From Burkholderiales bacterium (GTDB lineage Bacteria; Pseudomonadota; Gammaproteobacteria; Burkholderiales; WYBJ01), in assembly GCA_022841915.1 (NCBI GenBank), contig JALHQN010000003.1, positions 124,001 to 188,000 on the forward strand: a DNA stretch of 64,000 nt, read 5' to 3'. The notes below the pieces were generated by a model. The model was not told the DNA's origin. It was given only the letters and a program-made list of their open reading frames with translations, and ran no database searches. This document shows, piece after piece, positions 1 through 12,533 of the stretch (the stretch's first letter is position 1; the number at the start of each line of letters is the position of its first letter). A program made the position numbers and the translations under genes.

Positions 1-52
1 CTTCCGCAGCGGGTCAACAGTGTTTTTTGGTTTTCGTTTCTAGGAGGGTCGG

Positions 53-433
53 ATGGCCCGGATTGGCGGAGTTAACATCTCCAACCACCAGCATACGGCG
101 ATCGCCATCACGGCGATCTACGGTATCGGCCGCGCGCGCGCACGTCTGATTTGCGATGCAGCCTCGATCAACGCTTCGGCGAAGGTGAAAGACCTTTCCG
201 ACGCGGACATGGACCGCCTGCGCGAACAGGTCGGGAAGTTCACCATCGAGGGCGATCTGCGCCGCGAAGTGTCGATGAATATCAAGCGGTTGATGGACCT
301 CGGTTCGTACAGGGGTCTTCGGCACAAGCGAGGGTTGCCGCTTCGCGGGCAACGCACGCGTACCAATGCACGAACCCGGAAGGGGCCGCGGAAAGCCGCG
401 ATCAAGTTGCACAAGCCCGCCGGAACTGCGTAA
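53..433 (+). CDS. rpsM: 30S ribosomal protein S13
   Basis: S13 of the small-subunit head, which contacts the P-site tRNA and 16S rRNA. The 126-residue product has the usual family length. It shows the N-terminal MARIGGVNI start, the helix-two-turn-helix region and the basic C-terminal tail [19 protein letters not shown]. An AGGAGG Shine-Dalgarno lies 5 nt before the ATG. The preceding 52 bases show no identifiable coding end; by synteny secY-infA-rpmJ would lie upstream. rpsK follows after 15 nt, so the genes are co-transcribed. Confidence 0.98.
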   Translation: MARIGGVNISNHQHTAIAITAIYGIGRARARLICDAASINASAKVKDLSDADMDRLREQVGKFTIEGDLRREVSMNIKRLMDLGSYRGLRHKRGLPLRGQRTRTNARTRKGPRKAAIKLHKPAGTA

Positions 434-448
434 GAGGAATATCGGAAA

Positions 449-838
449 ATGGCCAAGGCACCGACCCGTGTGCGCAAGAAGGCAAAAAAGAATGTCGCCG
501 AAGGTGTGGCGCACATTCATGCTTCGTTCAACAACACCATCGTGACGATCACCGACCGGCAGGGCAACACGCTGGCCTGGGCAACTTCCGGTGCGAGCGG
601 ATTCAAAGGGTCTCGCAAGAGCACGCCGTTCGCCGCCCAGGTTGCCGCGGAATCCGCGGGCAAGGCAGCGCAAGAATGTGGCGTGAAGAATCTCGAGGTG
701 CGCATCAAGGGGCCGGGGCCGGGTCGTGAGTCGGCTGTGCGTGCGTTGCATGCACTCGGGATGAAGATCACTTTGATTTCAGACGTAACGCCCATACCGC
801 ACAACGGTTGCCGTCCGCCCAAGCGGCGGCGGGTGTAA
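449..838 (+). CDS. rpsK: 30S ribosomal protein S11
   Basis: S11 of the 30S platform, next to the mRNA exit and anti-Shine-Dalgarno region. The 129 residues match the family length. Diagnostic features are the basic N-terminus, [15 protein letters not shown] near residues 24-38, and the C-terminus with [17 protein letters not shown] and the tail [11 protein letters not shown]. It sits between rpsM and rpsD in the standard alpha-operon order. Confidence 0.98.
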   Translation: MAKAPTRVRKKAKKNVAEGVAHIHASFNNTIVTITDRQGNTLAWATSGASGFKGSRKSTPFAAQVAAESAGKAAQECGVKNLEVRIKGPGPGRESAVRALHALGMKITLISDVTPIPHNGCRPPKRRRV

Positions 839-849
839 GGAGCACACAC

Positions 850-1476
850 TTGGCCAGGAATCTTGACCCAAAGTGCCGCCAATGTCGGCGTGAAGGTGAA
901 AAACTCTTCCTGAAGGGGGAGAAGTGTTTTACCGACAAATGCGCAATCGAGCGGCGCAACTACGCGCCGGGCCAGCATGGCCAGAAACAGTCGCGGCTGT
1001 CTGGCTATGGCGTGCAATTGCGCGAGAAGCAGAAAATCCGGCGCACCTATGGCGTGCTCGAGCGTCAGTTCCGCCTTGTCTACGCTGCGGCGGATCGCGC
1101 CAAAGGGATCACAGGCGAGAATCTTCTGCAGATGCTCGAAAGTCGGCTTGATACGGTTGCCTACCGTATGGGGTTTGGCGCGTCTCGTACTGAAGCGCGG
1201 CAGATCGTGCGCCATAACGGGATTCTAGTGAACGGGAAGCGAGTCAATATTCCGTCGTTCCAGGTGCGTCCCGGTGACGTGGTGGAAGTGGCGGAGGCTG
1301 CAAAAGGACAACTGCGCGTCAAGGCGGCCGTGGAAGCGGCTGAAGGACGTGGGTTTCCCGAATGGGTTGACGTGGACGCAAAGGGGCTCAAAGGCACGTT
1401 CAAGTCGAAGCCGCAACGCTCGGAATTGCCGTCCACTATCAATGAATCGCTCGTGGTCGAGCTTTACTCCAAGTGA
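850..1476 (+). CDS. rpsD: 30S ribosomal protein S4 (TTG start)
   Basis: S4 initiates 30S assembly on the 5' domain of 16S rRNA. In many bacteria it autoregulates this operon. I place the start at the TTG at 850 because it gives the family N-terminus [20 protein letters not shown] and has AAGGAG (838-843) about 6 nt upstream, overlapping the rpsK stop. An upstream ATG in frame would add a foreign tail. The product is 208 residues with an N-terminal zinc-type Cys cluster (CRQC, then C near residues 25-31) and a C-terminal S4 RNA-binding domain (about 97-160). Confidence 0.97.
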   Translation: MARNLDPKCRQCRREGEKLFLKGEKCFTDKCAIERRNYAPGQHGQKQSRLSGYGVQLREKQKIRRTYGVLERQFRLVYAAADRAKGITGENLLQMLESRLDTVAYRMGFGASRTEARQIVRHNGILVNGKRVNIPSFQVRPGDVVEVAEAAKGQLRVKAAVEAAEGRGFPEWVDVDAKGLKGTFKSKPQRSELPSTINESLVVELYSK

Positions 1477-1492
1477 CCGAGGGTAGCCAGCG

Positions 1493-2476
1493 ATGCAAAG
1501 CAGCGCTCTATTGAAGCCCCGTATCATCGATGTCGAGAACTTTTCCCCCACCCACGCCAAGGTGGTCATGGAACCGTTCGAGCGCGGCTACGGCCACACG
1601 CTCGGCAATGCGCTCCGGCGCGTTCTACTTTCGTCTATGCCGGGCACCGCACCAACCGAAGTGAAGATCAGTGGCGTACTTCACGAGTATTCGACGCTCG
1701 ACGGCGTGCAGGAAGACGTTGTCGATCTGCTGCTCAACTTGAAGGGTATCGTCCTCAAGTTGCATACGCAGAAAGAAGTGTGGCTCAACATCAAGAAGCA
1801 AGGTGAAGGTGTGGTGACGGCCGGGGATATCGAAGTCTCGCACGACGTCGATGTAGTGAATCCCGAGCATGTCATTGCCCATCTGACGCCGGGCGGCAAG
1901 CTCGACATGCAGATCAAAGTCGAACAGGGGCGTGGGTACCAGCCAGCGGCGGTGCGCAGCAGCTTGAACGAAGAAGAAGGGCGCGCGATCGGGTCGATCA
2001 TGCTCGATGCTTCGTTCAGCCCAGTTCGTCGCGTGAGCTACGCCGTAGATTCTGCGCGAGTCGAGCAGCGTACGGACCTCGACAAATTGATCATGGATAT
2101 CGAGACCAACGGCGTGGTCGAGCCTGAAGAGGCGGTGCGGTACGCGGCGCGCATTCTGGTCGAGCAGCTCTCCGTGTTCGCGGATCTCAAGGGCACGCAA
2201 ACGTCGGAGGAGCCGCAGAAGCCGCAGCAGATCGATCCGATTCTGCTTCGTCCGGTCGACGACCTTGAACTCACGGTTCGGTCTGCGAATTGCCTCAAGG
2301 CCGAAAACATCTACTACATCGGTGACTTGATTCAGCGTACCGAAACGGAATTGCTGAAGACGCCCAATTTGGGGCGGAAGTCGCTCAACGAGATCAAGGA
2401 AGTGCTCGCCTCGCGTGGGCTGACCTTGGGAATGAAGCTCGAAAACTGGCCGCCGTCAGGCATCGAGCGGCGATAA
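1493..2476 (+). CDS. rpoA: RNA polymerase alpha subunit
   Basis: Alpha subunit, which dimerises to nucleate RNA polymerase assembly and contacts UP elements and activators. The 327 residues are the usual length. The N-terminal assembly domain (about 1-235) includes [19 protein letters not shown], the beta-contact region. A Pro/Gln-rich linker follows (around 240-250). The C-terminal domain contains [17 protein letters not shown], which holds the UP-element-binding Arg/Asn/Lys residues. It lies 16 nt after rpsD in the alpha operon. Confidence 0.98.
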   Translation: MQSSALLKPRIIDVENFSPTHAKVVMEPFERGYGHTLGNALRRVLLSSMPGTAPTEVKISGVLHEYSTLDGVQEDVVDLLLNLKGIVLKLHTQKEVWLNIKKQGEGVVTAGDIEVSHDVDVVNPEHVIAHLTPGGKLDMQIKVEQGRGYQPAAVRSSLNEEEGRAIGSIMLDASFSPVRRVSYAVDSARVEQRTDLDKLIMDIETNGVVEPEEAVRYAARILVEQLSVFADLKGTQTSEEPQKPQQIDPILLRPVDDLELTVRSANCLKAENIYYIGDLIQRTETELLKTPNLGRKSLNEIKEVLASRGLTLGMKLENWPPSGIERR

Positions 2477-2489
2477 GGAGAAGGTTGTC

Positions 2490-2897
2490 ATGCGTCACGG
2501 ACACGGCCTGCGCAAGCTAAATCGGACATCCAGCCATAGGTTGGCCATGTTCCGTAACATGGCGAACTCGCTGCTGCGCCACGAAACCATCAAGACGACG
2601 TTGCCGAAGGCGAAGGAATTGCGGCGCGTGGTCGAACCGATCATCACACTGGGCAAAGCACCTAGCCTTGCGAACCGCCGTCTGGCTTTCAACCGGTTGC
2701 GCGACCGCGACATGGTCGTCAAGGTCTTCGACGAGTTGGGTCCTCGGTTTGCGAATCGGCCGGGCGGTTACTTGAGGATTCTGAAGTTCGGATTTCGCAA
2801 AGGTGACAACGCGCCGATGGCGCTGGTTGAACTGCTGGATCAGCCGGAGTCCACTGACGCCGAAGAAGGAAAGTCGACGGATACTTCGTCGAGCTGA
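2490..2897 (+). CDS. rplQ: 50S ribosomal protein L17
   Basis: Large-subunit protein L17 near the peptide exit tunnel. The N-terminus [17 protein letters not shown] and the [19 protein letters not shown] stretch are diagnostic. At 135 residues it is within the family range; the acidic/Ser tail after residue 120 is variable. It is the last gene of the operon, 13 nt after rpoA, and is followed by a strong terminator. Confidence 0.98.
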   Translation: MRHGHGLRKLNRTSSHRLAMFRNMANSLLRHETIKTTLPKAKELRRVVEPIITLGKAPSLANRRLAFNRLRDRDMVVKVFDELGPRFANRPGGYLRILKFGFRKGDNAPMALVELLDQPESTDAEEGKSTDTSSS

Positions 2898-2921
2898 TGC
2901 GGCGCTCGGTCGTTGGACAAG

Positions 2922-2949
2922 AAAACGGCACCTGCGGGTGCCGTTTTCT
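2922..2949 (+). terminator. Rho-independent terminator of the ribosomal operon
   Basis: An 11-bp perfect stem, AAAACGGCACC / GGTGCCGTTTT, closes on a TGCG tetraloop (2933-2936) 24 nt after the rplQ stop. The stem ends in a T run. Its A-rich 5' side means it could also work for the convergent gene on the minus strand. Confidence 0.92.
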
Positions 2950-3048
2950 GTTTCGTATCCGCCGGACGCCGGGCATGCTGGTCGACGAGGGCCAGCGAGT
3001 GGCTGGCTCGCGCTACTGGCCACTATATGGGTGCCTGGGAGAGGTGGC

Positions 3049-3699
3049 TCACGCGGTTGGCTTGCGGTAGCGGCGTCTACGCATTTCATCAGCCATGCGC
3101 TGGGCGCAAGGCTGGCCCGTTTCTTCCAAGCCGGCGATCACGCTGTCGATATCCTTCTGCATACGGTTCTGGCTCATCTTCCATTTCCCCACAAGACGGG
3201 ATACGCGGATCTCTATGCCGACGATCGCGGCAAGTTGCGTGGTCACGTAATCGTCCGGCGCATCGGAGAGGGCCCATGGCAATGGACGCATCGACTCATG
3301 CTGATCAGTCAGGCGCTCGAGGAAATTCCGCAGCCAAACCGGATCCTTGATGGTCGTTGCCGCTCCGTAGGCATGCACGGCGATGTAGTTCCACGTCGGT
3401 ACCACACGCTGCGACTCGGATTTGGTGGCGTACCAGGAGGGTGTAATGTACCGACCCGGATCCTGGAATATCGCGAGAATCTCGCTGCGCTCGTCGATGC
3501 GCTGCCATATCGGATTCGCGCGCGCGACATGGCCCTGTAGCCGCAAGCCGGACGCGTCATTGGCGGCAGTCAGCATTGGTATGTGGTCCGCACACGGGCC
3601 CTCGTCACCCATCGTGATCAACGTTGCCAACGGATGCTGGCGGATGAATGCCTGCTTGGCGGCGGCATCAGATTCCTCGAACGACTTCGGCAGATACAT
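3049..3699 (-). CDS. PaiB-family FMN-binding protein
   Basis: 216 residues with the start MYLPKSFEE, the HPLATLIT segment, and PTWNYIAVHAYG near residue 120, all typical of the PaiB family. Members have a split-barrel flavin-reductase-like fold. Bacillus PaiB is described as a negative regulator of sporulation and protease genes. Whether this protein regulates anything here is unknown; it could equally be a small FMN-dependent enzyme. It converges on rplQ and lies 98 nt downstream of uvrA on the same strand. Confidence 0.85.
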   Translation of the reverse strand: MYLPKSFEESDAAAKQAFIRQHPLATLITMGDEGPCADHIPMLTAANDASGLRLQGHVARANPIWQRIDERSEILAIFQDPGRYITPSWYATKSESQRVVPTWNYIAVHAYGAATTIKDPVWLRNFLERLTDQHESMRPLPWALSDAPDDYVTTQLAAIVGIEIRVSRLVGKWKMSQNRMQKDIDSVIAGLEETGQPCAQRMADEMRRRRYRKPTA

Positions 3700-3797
3700 C
3701 TCGGTCTCCTCCTGCTCGCTAGCGGGGGTAAGTCATTACCAGTGGGGGAAACGCCGAGGGCAGCGAGAGCATGCTGCAGGGGCTGGGCGTCGCGCGT

Positions 3798-6662
<2,865 letters not shown>

Positions 6663-6730
6663 CGCTGGGCGCCGGGTGGAAAGTAAACCTGCTAATATAC
6701 CCAACTCCTTTCGCAATTCCCATTTGACCG
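6663..6730. promoter_or_regulatory. Divergent uvrA / MFS-ssb promoter region with a degenerate LexA-like box
   Basis: The 68 bp between divergent starts holds CTG-N10-CAA at 6689-6704 with an AT-rich centre. This is one base away from the CTG-N10-CAG core of the proteobacterial SOS box. A TATATT -10-like element lies inside it on the minus strand. In E. coli, uvrA and ssb are divergent and LexA-controlled, so SOS control is plausible but not shown. Confidence 0.4.
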
Positions 6731-8095
6731 ATGTCTGCATCCGAGCGCATGAGCGCGCGCGAGATCCGCGCCGCAATAGGGCTCGCCGGTATTTTCGGTC
6801 TGCGCATGTTCGGCCTGTTCGTCATCTTGCCGGTCTTTGCGCTCTACGCACAGAAGCTCGAGGGCGGCAACAATCTGACGCTGGTCGGCGTCGCGCTCGG
6901 CGCCTACGGGTTGGCCCAGGCACTGCTGCAAATCCCGTTCGGGCGCTGGTCCGACCGGATAGGTCGCAAGCCGGTCCTCTACGTCGGACTCTTCATCTTC
7001 GCGGTCGGTAGTGTGGTGGCCGGCTACGCGAGCAGCATTCACGGCGTCATCATCGGTCGGATATTGCAGGGCGCTGGGGCGGTGTCCGCGGTCGCGATCG
7101 CGATGGCTGCCGACTTGACGCGCGAAGAGCACCGCACCAAGGTGATGGCCATCATCGGTTCGACCATCGGACTGAGCTTTGCAGCTTCCTTGGTGCTCGG
7201 GCCCTGGCTCGATCGCTTGATAGGTGTCGCCGGCATCTTCTACCTGATCGGGGTCCTTGCCTTGCTGGCGATGCTCATCGTGCTACGTCTGCCGCAGCCG
7301 GCGGCCAACCAGGCCGTGGGCCAAGGCCCCGTCGCCTTCTCCGAGGTCCTGCGCGACACGCAACTCCATCGACTCAACGTGGGCATCTTCGTCCTGCACG
7401 CCGTGCTCATGTCGCTCTTCATCACTGTGCCTTTCGATCTAGTCGCTGCGGGCATGCCGCTTGCCGAGCAATGGAAAATTTACGCGGCCGTGATGGTGGG
7501 GTCATTGCTCTACATGATGCCGTGCCTGCGCCACGGCGAGCGGCGAGGACGCTCGAAAGCGGTATTCCTCCTCTCCGTCGGTTTGGTCCTTGTCAGCCAG
7601 GCTATGTTGCTCGGTCTAGACCAACGGGTCTGGGCCATCGGCTTCGCACTGCTGGTATTCTTCATGGGCTTCATGGTGCTGGAAGCAGCGCTGCCGTCCC
7701 TGGTGTCGCGCGTGGCTCCGGCCGGTGCCCGCGGTGCGGCGGTGGCTGTGTACAGCACGGTGCAATTTCTCGGTGCGGCATTCGGCAGCGTGCTCGGGGG
7801 ATATGTTATGCAGAATTCGGGACGCGCCGGTCTTTTGCTGGTGAACGGAGTCCTGGTTGCAGGATGGTTGGCGGTTGCGTGGGGCATGCGGTCTGCGGAT
7901 CGGCTCAGCTCGCGCAGTTACGCGTTACCGCCCATGGACGACGATAGCGCGCAGCAGTTGCGCGCGCGTCTGGCGGCATTGGGCGGGGTGCGGGAAGCAA
8001 AGGTGAACGCGCGTACCGGGGTAGCCCACCTGAAGGTGGAAGCGAATTCCTTCGACGAGCGTCGTGCATTGAATCTGATAGCGGGAGAGAGCTGA
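6731..8095 (+). CDS. MFS transporter of the YajR type
   Basis: A 454-residue major facilitator, the same length as E. coli YajR. MFS motif A is visible as [13 protein letters not shown] near residues 76-88, with about 12 hydrophobic segments. After the last helix, residues about 395-454 form a soluble ferredoxin-like tail ([20 protein letters not shown]), matching the YAM domain that distinguishes YajR from other drug-proton antiporters. Substrate unknown. The stop overlaps the ssb start by one base, so ssb is probably transcribed with it. Confidence 0.88.
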   Translation: MSASERMSAREIRAAIGLAGIFGLRMFGLFVILPVFALYAQKLEGGNNLTLVGVALGAYGLAQALLQIPFGRWSDRIGRKPVLYVGLFIFAVGSVVAGYASSIHGVIIGRILQGAGAVSAVAIAMAADLTREEHRTKVMAIIGSTIGLSFAASLVLGPWLDRLIGVAGIFYLIGVLALLAMLIVLRLPQPAANQAVGQGPVAFSEVLRDTQLHRLNVGIFVLHAVLMSLFITVPFDLVAAGMPLAEQWKIYAAVMVGSLLYMMPCLRHGERRGRSKAVFLLSVGLVLVSQAMLLGLDQRVWAIGFALLVFFMGFMVLEAALPSLVSRVAPAGARGAAVAVYSTVQFLGAAFGSVLGGYVMQNSGRAGLLLVNGVLVAGWLAVAWGMRSADRLSSRSYALPPMDDDSAQQLRARLAALGGVREAKVNARTGVAHLKVEANSFDERRALNLIAGES

Positions 8096-8583
8096 TGGCA
8101 TCCGTGAACAAGGTCATCCTGATCGGCAATTTGGGGCGCGACCCCGAAACCCGTTACATGCCGAATGGTGAGGCAGTGACGAACGTCACGTTGGCGACGA
8201 CAGAGAATTGGAAGGACAGAACCAGCGGAGAGCGCCAGGAAAAGACCGAATGGCACCGCGTGACGTTCTATCGCCGGTTGGCTGAAATCGCCGGCGAGTA
8301 TCTGAAAAAAGGCTCCCAGGTGTACGTGGAAGGTCGGCTCGAAACTCGCAAATGGACCGACAAGGAAGGCAAGGAACGGTACACGACCGAGATCATTGCC
8401 TCCGAGATGAAGATGCTGGGCAGCCGTTCGGGAGCGGGTGCGCCAAGCTACGATTCGTCCGACGATGGTGGCAGTTCGGCGCCCTCCCGTGCCGCCGGAC
8501 GCCCTGCAGGTGGCGGCGGAGCCAAGCCGGCTGGCAAGGCGGCGGGCGGCATCGCCGAGATGGACGACGACATCCCTTTCTGA
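8095..8583 (+). CDS. ssb: Single-stranded DNA-binding protein
   Basis: SSB coats single-stranded DNA during replication, repair and recombination. The OB fold spans about residues 1-110, starting [18 protein letters not shown] and including [16 protein letters not shown] Gly/Ala/Ser-rich linker leads to the acidic tip MDDDIPF, which recruits partner proteins. 162 residues is typical. Translation is coupled to the upstream MFS gene, and uvrA is divergent. Confidence 0.98.
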   Translation: MASVNKVILIGNLGRDPETRYMPNGEAVTNVTLATTENWKDRTSGERQEKTEWHRVTFYRRLAEIAGEYLKKGSQVYVEGRLETRKWTDKEGKERYTTEIIASEMKMLGSRSGAGAPSYDSSDDGGSSAPSRAAGRPAGGGGAKPAGKAAGGIAEMDDDIPF

Positions 8584-8599
8584 CGGCCGAGTGTCCCGG

Positions 8600-9133
8600 A
8601 TGGGTATGTCACGTCAGCCCCGCGAGGGGCTGGTTCGTTTTGGGCGCAGGGTGCCTTTGGTCGTGTTTGTCCTGGGAGCGTATGCAATGATGGGTTCGGC
8701 AAACGCGGGTTGGCTATCGGGGACAGTGCCCGTCGACTTGGGCGTCAAAGCGGGCAGGCTCAAACCCTGCCCGGACAGCCCCAATTGCGTCAACAGCCAG
8801 TCGTCCGGGCGCAGCGCGATCTTGCCGATCGCGTTTCGAGGCGATGCAGCGACAGCTTGGCGGGCGCTTCAGGACGTCCTTGCCGAGATGGGGCGGCTGC
8901 AGCTCGTCGAGCGCACTGACAACTACTTGCGGGCCGAGGCGCGCAGTCGGATGCTCGGTTTCGTCGACGACGTCGAATTCTTTCTCGACGTCGATGCTCA
9001 TGTCATTCAAATGCGCTCGGCCTCCCGGCTCGGCTACAGCGACTTTGGCGTCAATCGGGATCGCCTGGAGCAGGTGCGCAGCCGGGTCACCGCGCGCTGG
9101 GGTCAAGCCGCGGCTGGCAAATCGGCGCCCTAG
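8600..9133 (+). CDS. DUF1499 family exported protein
   Basis: 178 residues from the ATG at 8600 (a second ATG is at 8606). An N-terminal basic-hydrophobic segment ending SANA looks like a signal peptide or membrane anchor. The mature part begins with the DUF1499 hallmark CPDSPNCVNSQ and continues with FVDDVEFFLD and the RSASRLGYSDFGVNRDRLE region typical of the family. Molecular function is not established. A small hairpin (8616-8631, AGCCCC-GCGA-GGGGCT) falls within the first codons. The 3' end overlaps the convergent GST gene by 47 bp. Confidence 0.85.
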   Translation: MGMSRQPREGLVRFGRRVPLVVFVLGAYAMMGSANAGWLSGTVPVDLGVKAGRLKPCPDSPNCVNSQSSGRSAILPIAFRGDAATAWRALQDVLAEMGRLQLVERTDNYLRAEARSRMLGFVDDVEFFLDVDAHVIQMRSASRLGYSDFGVNRDRLEQVRSRVTARWGQAAAGKSAP

Positions 9134-9800
9134 CGGCATAGCCGTCGTGCTCGCCCAGGAGCCGATCTCTCCATGCGTGGACTGCGTCGCCGGGCTCGAG
9201 CAGTTCCAAGGGCGACATGACCCTCGCCCACTGCAGTGCCCCGAACACGATGTAGTCGGCGAAACTCGGGCGCGCGCCTCCCAGGTAAGGCTGAGACCTG
9301 ACCACTGAGCGAACGGGCGCCAGGGCCGCTCGAAATGCGGGCAGCGAGGTGCTGGGTTCCGAGGCGATCTGTTCGAGAGGTTTTCCGAACCGTGCTTCGC
9401 GGCTGCTGCGAAAATAATCCAGGTCCTTAGGATGCAGGCGCGCGTAGAGATCGGGCAGGATCAGGCGCAGTATAAGCGGGTGAAGTGTGCTCTCGGACCA
9501 AAGCCTGATGAACAGCGCGTGCGCTTCGCCTAGCGGCCCGCCGAGCAGGCTGGGCTCCGGGTAATGCTCGTCGAGATAGCGTGCGATGGTCCAACTGTCG
9601 CTCAGTGAGCGGGTGCCGTCGACCAACACCGGCACGGTCTTGCTGCCAGAAAAGACAATGGCATCCTTGTCGGTAAATCGCCAAGGGACTTCGCGCCAGG
9701 CGAGACCTTTGTGTCGTAGTGCCATCTTGATGCGCCAGCAGTAAGGGCTGAACCGAGCTTCTTCGTCTGCGCCTGCGAGGTCATAGAGAACGAGCGGCAT
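9087..9800 (-). CDS. Glutathione S-transferase family protein
   Basis: 237 residues with a thioredoxin-like N-terminal domain (SPYCWRIKMALRHKGL near residues 18-33, then KTVPVLVDG and LSDSWTIARYLDEHYP, covering the cis-Pro and glutathione gamma-Glu site). An all-helical C-terminal domain follows, with PSFADYIVFGALQWAR matching the conserved GST N-capping region. The SPYC motif suggests a Ser or Cys active-site class. Substrate unknown; no operon partner is evident. Confidence 0.9.
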   Translation of the reverse strand: MPLVLYDLAGADEEARFSPYCWRIKMALRHKGLAWREVPWRFTDKDAIVFSGSKTVPVLVDGTRSLSDSWTIARYLDEHYPEPSLLGGPLGEAHALFIRLWSESTLHPLILRLILPDLYARLHPKDLDYFRSSREARFGKPLEQIASEPSTSLPAFRAALAPVRSVVRSQPYLGGARPSFADYIVFGALQWARVMSPLELLEPGDAVHAWRDRLLGEHDGYAARAPICQPRLDPSAR

Positions 9801-9890
9801 GGGCTTCCTCCTTTGGAACTGTCGTCACCCGACGACATGCGGGCGATCGAGTGTCGCCGATCAACGACAACATCATGCCACAACCATCCC

Positions 9891-10523
9891 CTAATCCATC
9901 AATCCGTGGGTAATTGCATAATATGTGAGGTCGGCATTGGTCTTTAATGCCATCTTCTGCAGGACACGTGTGCGGTAAGTCGTTATAGTCTTGACGCTGA
10001 CGTTGAGTTCGTTCGCGATGCGCGTTGGGCTCATGCCTTCGGCGATTTTGCGGAACACTTGAAACTCTCTTTCGGACAACGTCTCGTGCAGCGCTTGTTC
10101 GGATGGGCTGGCCAATTGCATCGAAACGAGATCTGCGGTGGTGTCGCTGATGTATTTCTTGCCGCGCGCGACGGTGCGGATGGCACGCAGAACTTCTTCG
10201 GGGGGGGCATTTTTTGAAACGTAGCCACTTGCACCGGCCCGCAGCGTATTCACGGCATAACTGGCTTCAGGATAGCCGCTTAAGATGAGGATGGGCAGTT
10301 GCGGTCTTGTGCGTCGAATGATGTGAAGACAGTCGATGCCGTTCTTGTTGGGCATGGCGATGTCGAGCAGGATCACGTCGAATTCCCGGCTTTGGACGAG
10401 GCGCAGGACCTCGTCGCCGGAGGCCGCTTCCGCCTCGATCCTCATGTCCGGTTGATCAGAGATGAACTGAGACAGCCCGGCTCTCACGATCTGATGGTCG
10501 TCGGCGATAAGGATGCGAATCAC
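9891..10523 (-). CDS. NarL/FixJ-type response regulator
   Basis: 210 residues. The receiver domain (about 1-120) has the acidic pair DD near residue 8, the phospho-acceptor Asp in VILLDIAMPNKNG (about 54), and conserved Thr/Ser and Lys positions (LILSGYPEAS; YVSKNAPPEEVL). The C-terminal LuxR helix-turn-helix (about 145-205) reads LSEREFQVFRKIAEGMSPT and NELNVSVKTITTYRTRVLQK. It is divergent from the histidine kinase at 10742 across 218 bp, the natural candidate partner. Confidence 0.95.
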   Translation of the reverse strand: MIRILIADDHQIVRAGLSQFISDQPDMRIEAEAASGDEVLRLVQSREFDVILLDIAMPNKNGIDCLHIIRRTRPQLPILILSGYPEASYAVNTLRAGASGYVSKNAPPEEVLRAIRTVARGKKYISDTTADLVSMQLASPSEQALHETLSEREFQVFRKIAEGMSPTRIANELNVSVKTITTYRTRVLQKMALKTNADLTYYAITHGLMD

Positions 10524-10741
10524 GAAGGCGAGTCCTTGGTGCGTTTGAGTGGTGCGTTCAGCGTGCGAGGGCCGAGGAAGCGATGCGATTCAGGGGCGCT
10601 ATCTGGACAGAGAGCATGCGATTGAGTTGGTTCCCTCGCGCAATTATCGAATGTTCTCGTTGTAATCGCACATCGAAATGAGGACGGTTGCATGAATCTT
10701 GACATCTTTCTCGCCGGGCTCAGGCCGTGAAGGAGCGAGCG

Positions 10742-12160
10742 ATGACCCGCGCGGGGGGGCTGACGGCATGGGCCAAGCGGTTCCGGTGGAGCATTGCCTT
10801 GACGGTCTGCGTTACGGCGGCCATCGGGATCTTCGTGGTGTCCGATCTTGGAAATCGCAAGCTCACGCGAGGATATGATAATGGAATACAAGCGATCGGA
10901 GTTGGAGCGCGGCTCAATGAACTTTCTGCGCGAGTGGCGGATGCCGAGACCGGGCAGCGCAGCTATCTGCTGACGTGGAAAGAGGAGTACCTCGAGCCCT
11001 ATCGTCGCGCCTTGCCCATCATCCGGAAGCTCCTCGATGAGCTGCGACCCTACTACGCCGAGGGCCCCGACCCGGAGGCGGCGCGAGTGTTCAGCGCGCT
11101 GGTGACTGCCGTCGGCGAGAAGCTGGGCGAGATCGAACTGACACTGCGATTGATCGAACGCGCTCGCGCCGACCGCGCCCTCGAAGTGGTCGACAGCGGG
11201 GTTGGGCGGCAAACGATGGACGAGATCAGATTCTTGCTCGGAGAACTGTCGCAGCGAGAGGAATCTCTGGTGAACGAAGTCTCTTCGAGCTGGCGGCGGA
11301 ACCTCGACGTTTCTCGCCTCAGTCTCGTTGGTGCGACGGCGCTCAATGTGTTGCTGCTCGTGGTGCTGTTCACCGCGATGAAGCGGGATTGGCGTCGGGC
11401 GCAGGAGCGTCAGGTGCTGCTCAACCGAATGGTGCGGGATCGTACCTGCCAACTGGACATGCTCGCCTCGCGCCTTCAGGAGGTGAGCGAGGCTGACAAG
11501 GCCGCCATGGCGCGCGAGCTGCACGACGAGCTTGGAGCTCTGCTGACGGCGAGCAAGATGGACGTCGCACTTATCTGCCAGCAACTGGGCGCGGTGCGCC
11601 CGGATCTTTCATCCCGGCTGGGAAAGGTCATGCAGAACCTCGATCAGGGCTTGCTGACCAAGCGGCGCATCGTGGAAGGGCTGCGGCCCAGCGCGCTCGA
11701 ATATTTCGGATTAGGCACTGCGGTGCGCGAATTGGCCGAGCAGGTTGCCGAGCGTGCCGGCTGGGATCTCGAGCTCGATATTCCGGATTCGTGTCCAAAC
11801 CTGTCTTCAGAGACGGAGATCGCTCTGTTCCGGGTTGTGCAAGAGTCACTGACGAACGCGGCGAAATACGCGCGGGCGACCAAGGTGCGGGTGGCGCTGA
11901 AGCGCGAAGCGAATCGTTGCACGCTGGAAGTGATGGACGACGGCGTCGGTTTCGTTCTCAAGGAGGTGAGGGTCGAGGCTCAAGGATTGTTCGGCATGCG
12001 ACACCGCATCGAGGCGCGCAGAGGCTACTTTGCGGTGTGCACGGCCCCCGGTGAAGGTACGCGCATCAGCGTCGTGATCCCGGACTGCTCGCTCGCCACC
12101 CCGTCGCGTATACCCGAGGCGGCGGTTCATGCGGATCGATGGGAGCCCGCGCGTGCTTGA
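10742..12160 (+). CDS. CHASE3-domain sensor histidine kinase (HisKA_3 class)
   Basis: Start chosen at the ATG with AAGGAG 6 nt upstream (10730-10735); a GTG at 10727 is possible. Membrane segment about residues 14-33, a CHASE3-like periplasmic sensor (RVADAETGQRSYLLTWKEEY), a second membrane helix (about 195-213), then HisKA_3 with phospho-His in MARELHDELGALLTASKMD and an ATPase domain with N box ESLTNAAKYARAT and G box MDDGVGF, then GLFGMRHRIEARRG. This class pairs with NarL-type regulators such as the divergent 9891-10523 gene. The signal sensed is unknown. Confidence 0.93.
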   Translation: MTRAGGLTAWAKRFRWSIALTVCVTAAIGIFVVSDLGNRKLTRGYDNGIQAIGVGARLNELSARVADAETGQRSYLLTWKEEYLEPYRRALPIIRKLLDELRPYYAEGPDPEAARVFSALVTAVGEKLGEIELTLRLIERARADRALEVVDSGVGRQTMDEIRFLLGELSQREESLVNEVSSSWRRNLDVSRLSLVGATALNVLLLVVLFTAMKRDWRRAQERQVLLNRMVRDRTCQLDMLASRLQEVSEADKAAMARELHDELGALLTASKMDVALICQQLGAVRPDLSSRLGKVMQNLDQGLLTKRRIVEGLRPSALEYFGLGTAVRELAEQVAERAGWDLELDIPDSCPNLSSETEIALFRVVQESLTNAAKYARATKVRVALKREANRCTLEVMDDGVGFVLKEVRVEAQGLFGMRHRIEARRGYFAVCTAPGEGTRISVVIPDCSLATPSRIPEAAVHADRWEPARA

Positions 12161-12222
12161 TTGAACTGCGAGCGGCGTTCCAGCCGCTCGCGGCCTCGAC
12201 TGCAGTCGACGTGCACTCGGAG

Positions 12223-12366
12223 CTACATACTCCGTTTGACATCTTTGGCGGTGTCCTGGACTTTTTCTCCGCCGCGTTCCAGATCACGGCCAGCGCCCTC
12301 AATCGTATTGCAGCCTGCAAGTGTGGCAAAAACTGCGGCGGCAAGTATTGCGATCAAGCTTTTCAT
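12223..12366 (-). CDS. Entericidin A/B family lipoprotein
   Basis: A 47-residue small lipoprotein with start MKSLIAILAAAVFATLAGC, whose LAGC is a lipobox with Cys near residue 19. The mature part is short, polar and Lys/Asp-rich (GRDLERGGEKVQDTAKDV), as in EcnA/EcnB. AAAGGA stands 6 nt upstream of the ATG. Entericidins were described as a bacteriolytic toxin/antidote lipoprotein pair; here only one copy is present and its role is unknown. The gene is antisense to the space after the histidine kinase. Confidence 0.85.
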   Translation of the reverse strand: MKSLIAILAAAVFATLAGCNTIEGAGRDLERGGEKVQDTAKDVKRSM

Positions 12367-12533
12367 TGTCGTTCCTTTCAGGCTGCAATGCAGGAAAGTT
12401 ATCCCGGGTTGTCGGGGACGGGTCCCGCCAAGTGCGGGCGCACGGCACTCAAGCACCTGGTGTGCCCGGCGGTCCGGTATATGCGGTCAGGGAAACGCGT
12501 TACCATGACTCCGTCTAAATCGTCGAGACCGCC

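Noticed and set aside
1-52. 3' end of rpmJ upstream of rpsM
   Set aside because: Expected by synteny, but the 52 bases do not translate to a recognisable L36 C-terminus in any frame.
8616-8641. AGCCCC-GCGA-GGGGCT as the ssb terminator
   Set aside because: The T-run is only four bases and lies 6 nt away, and the hairpin sits inside the probable DUF1499 coding start; left as a remark in that gene.
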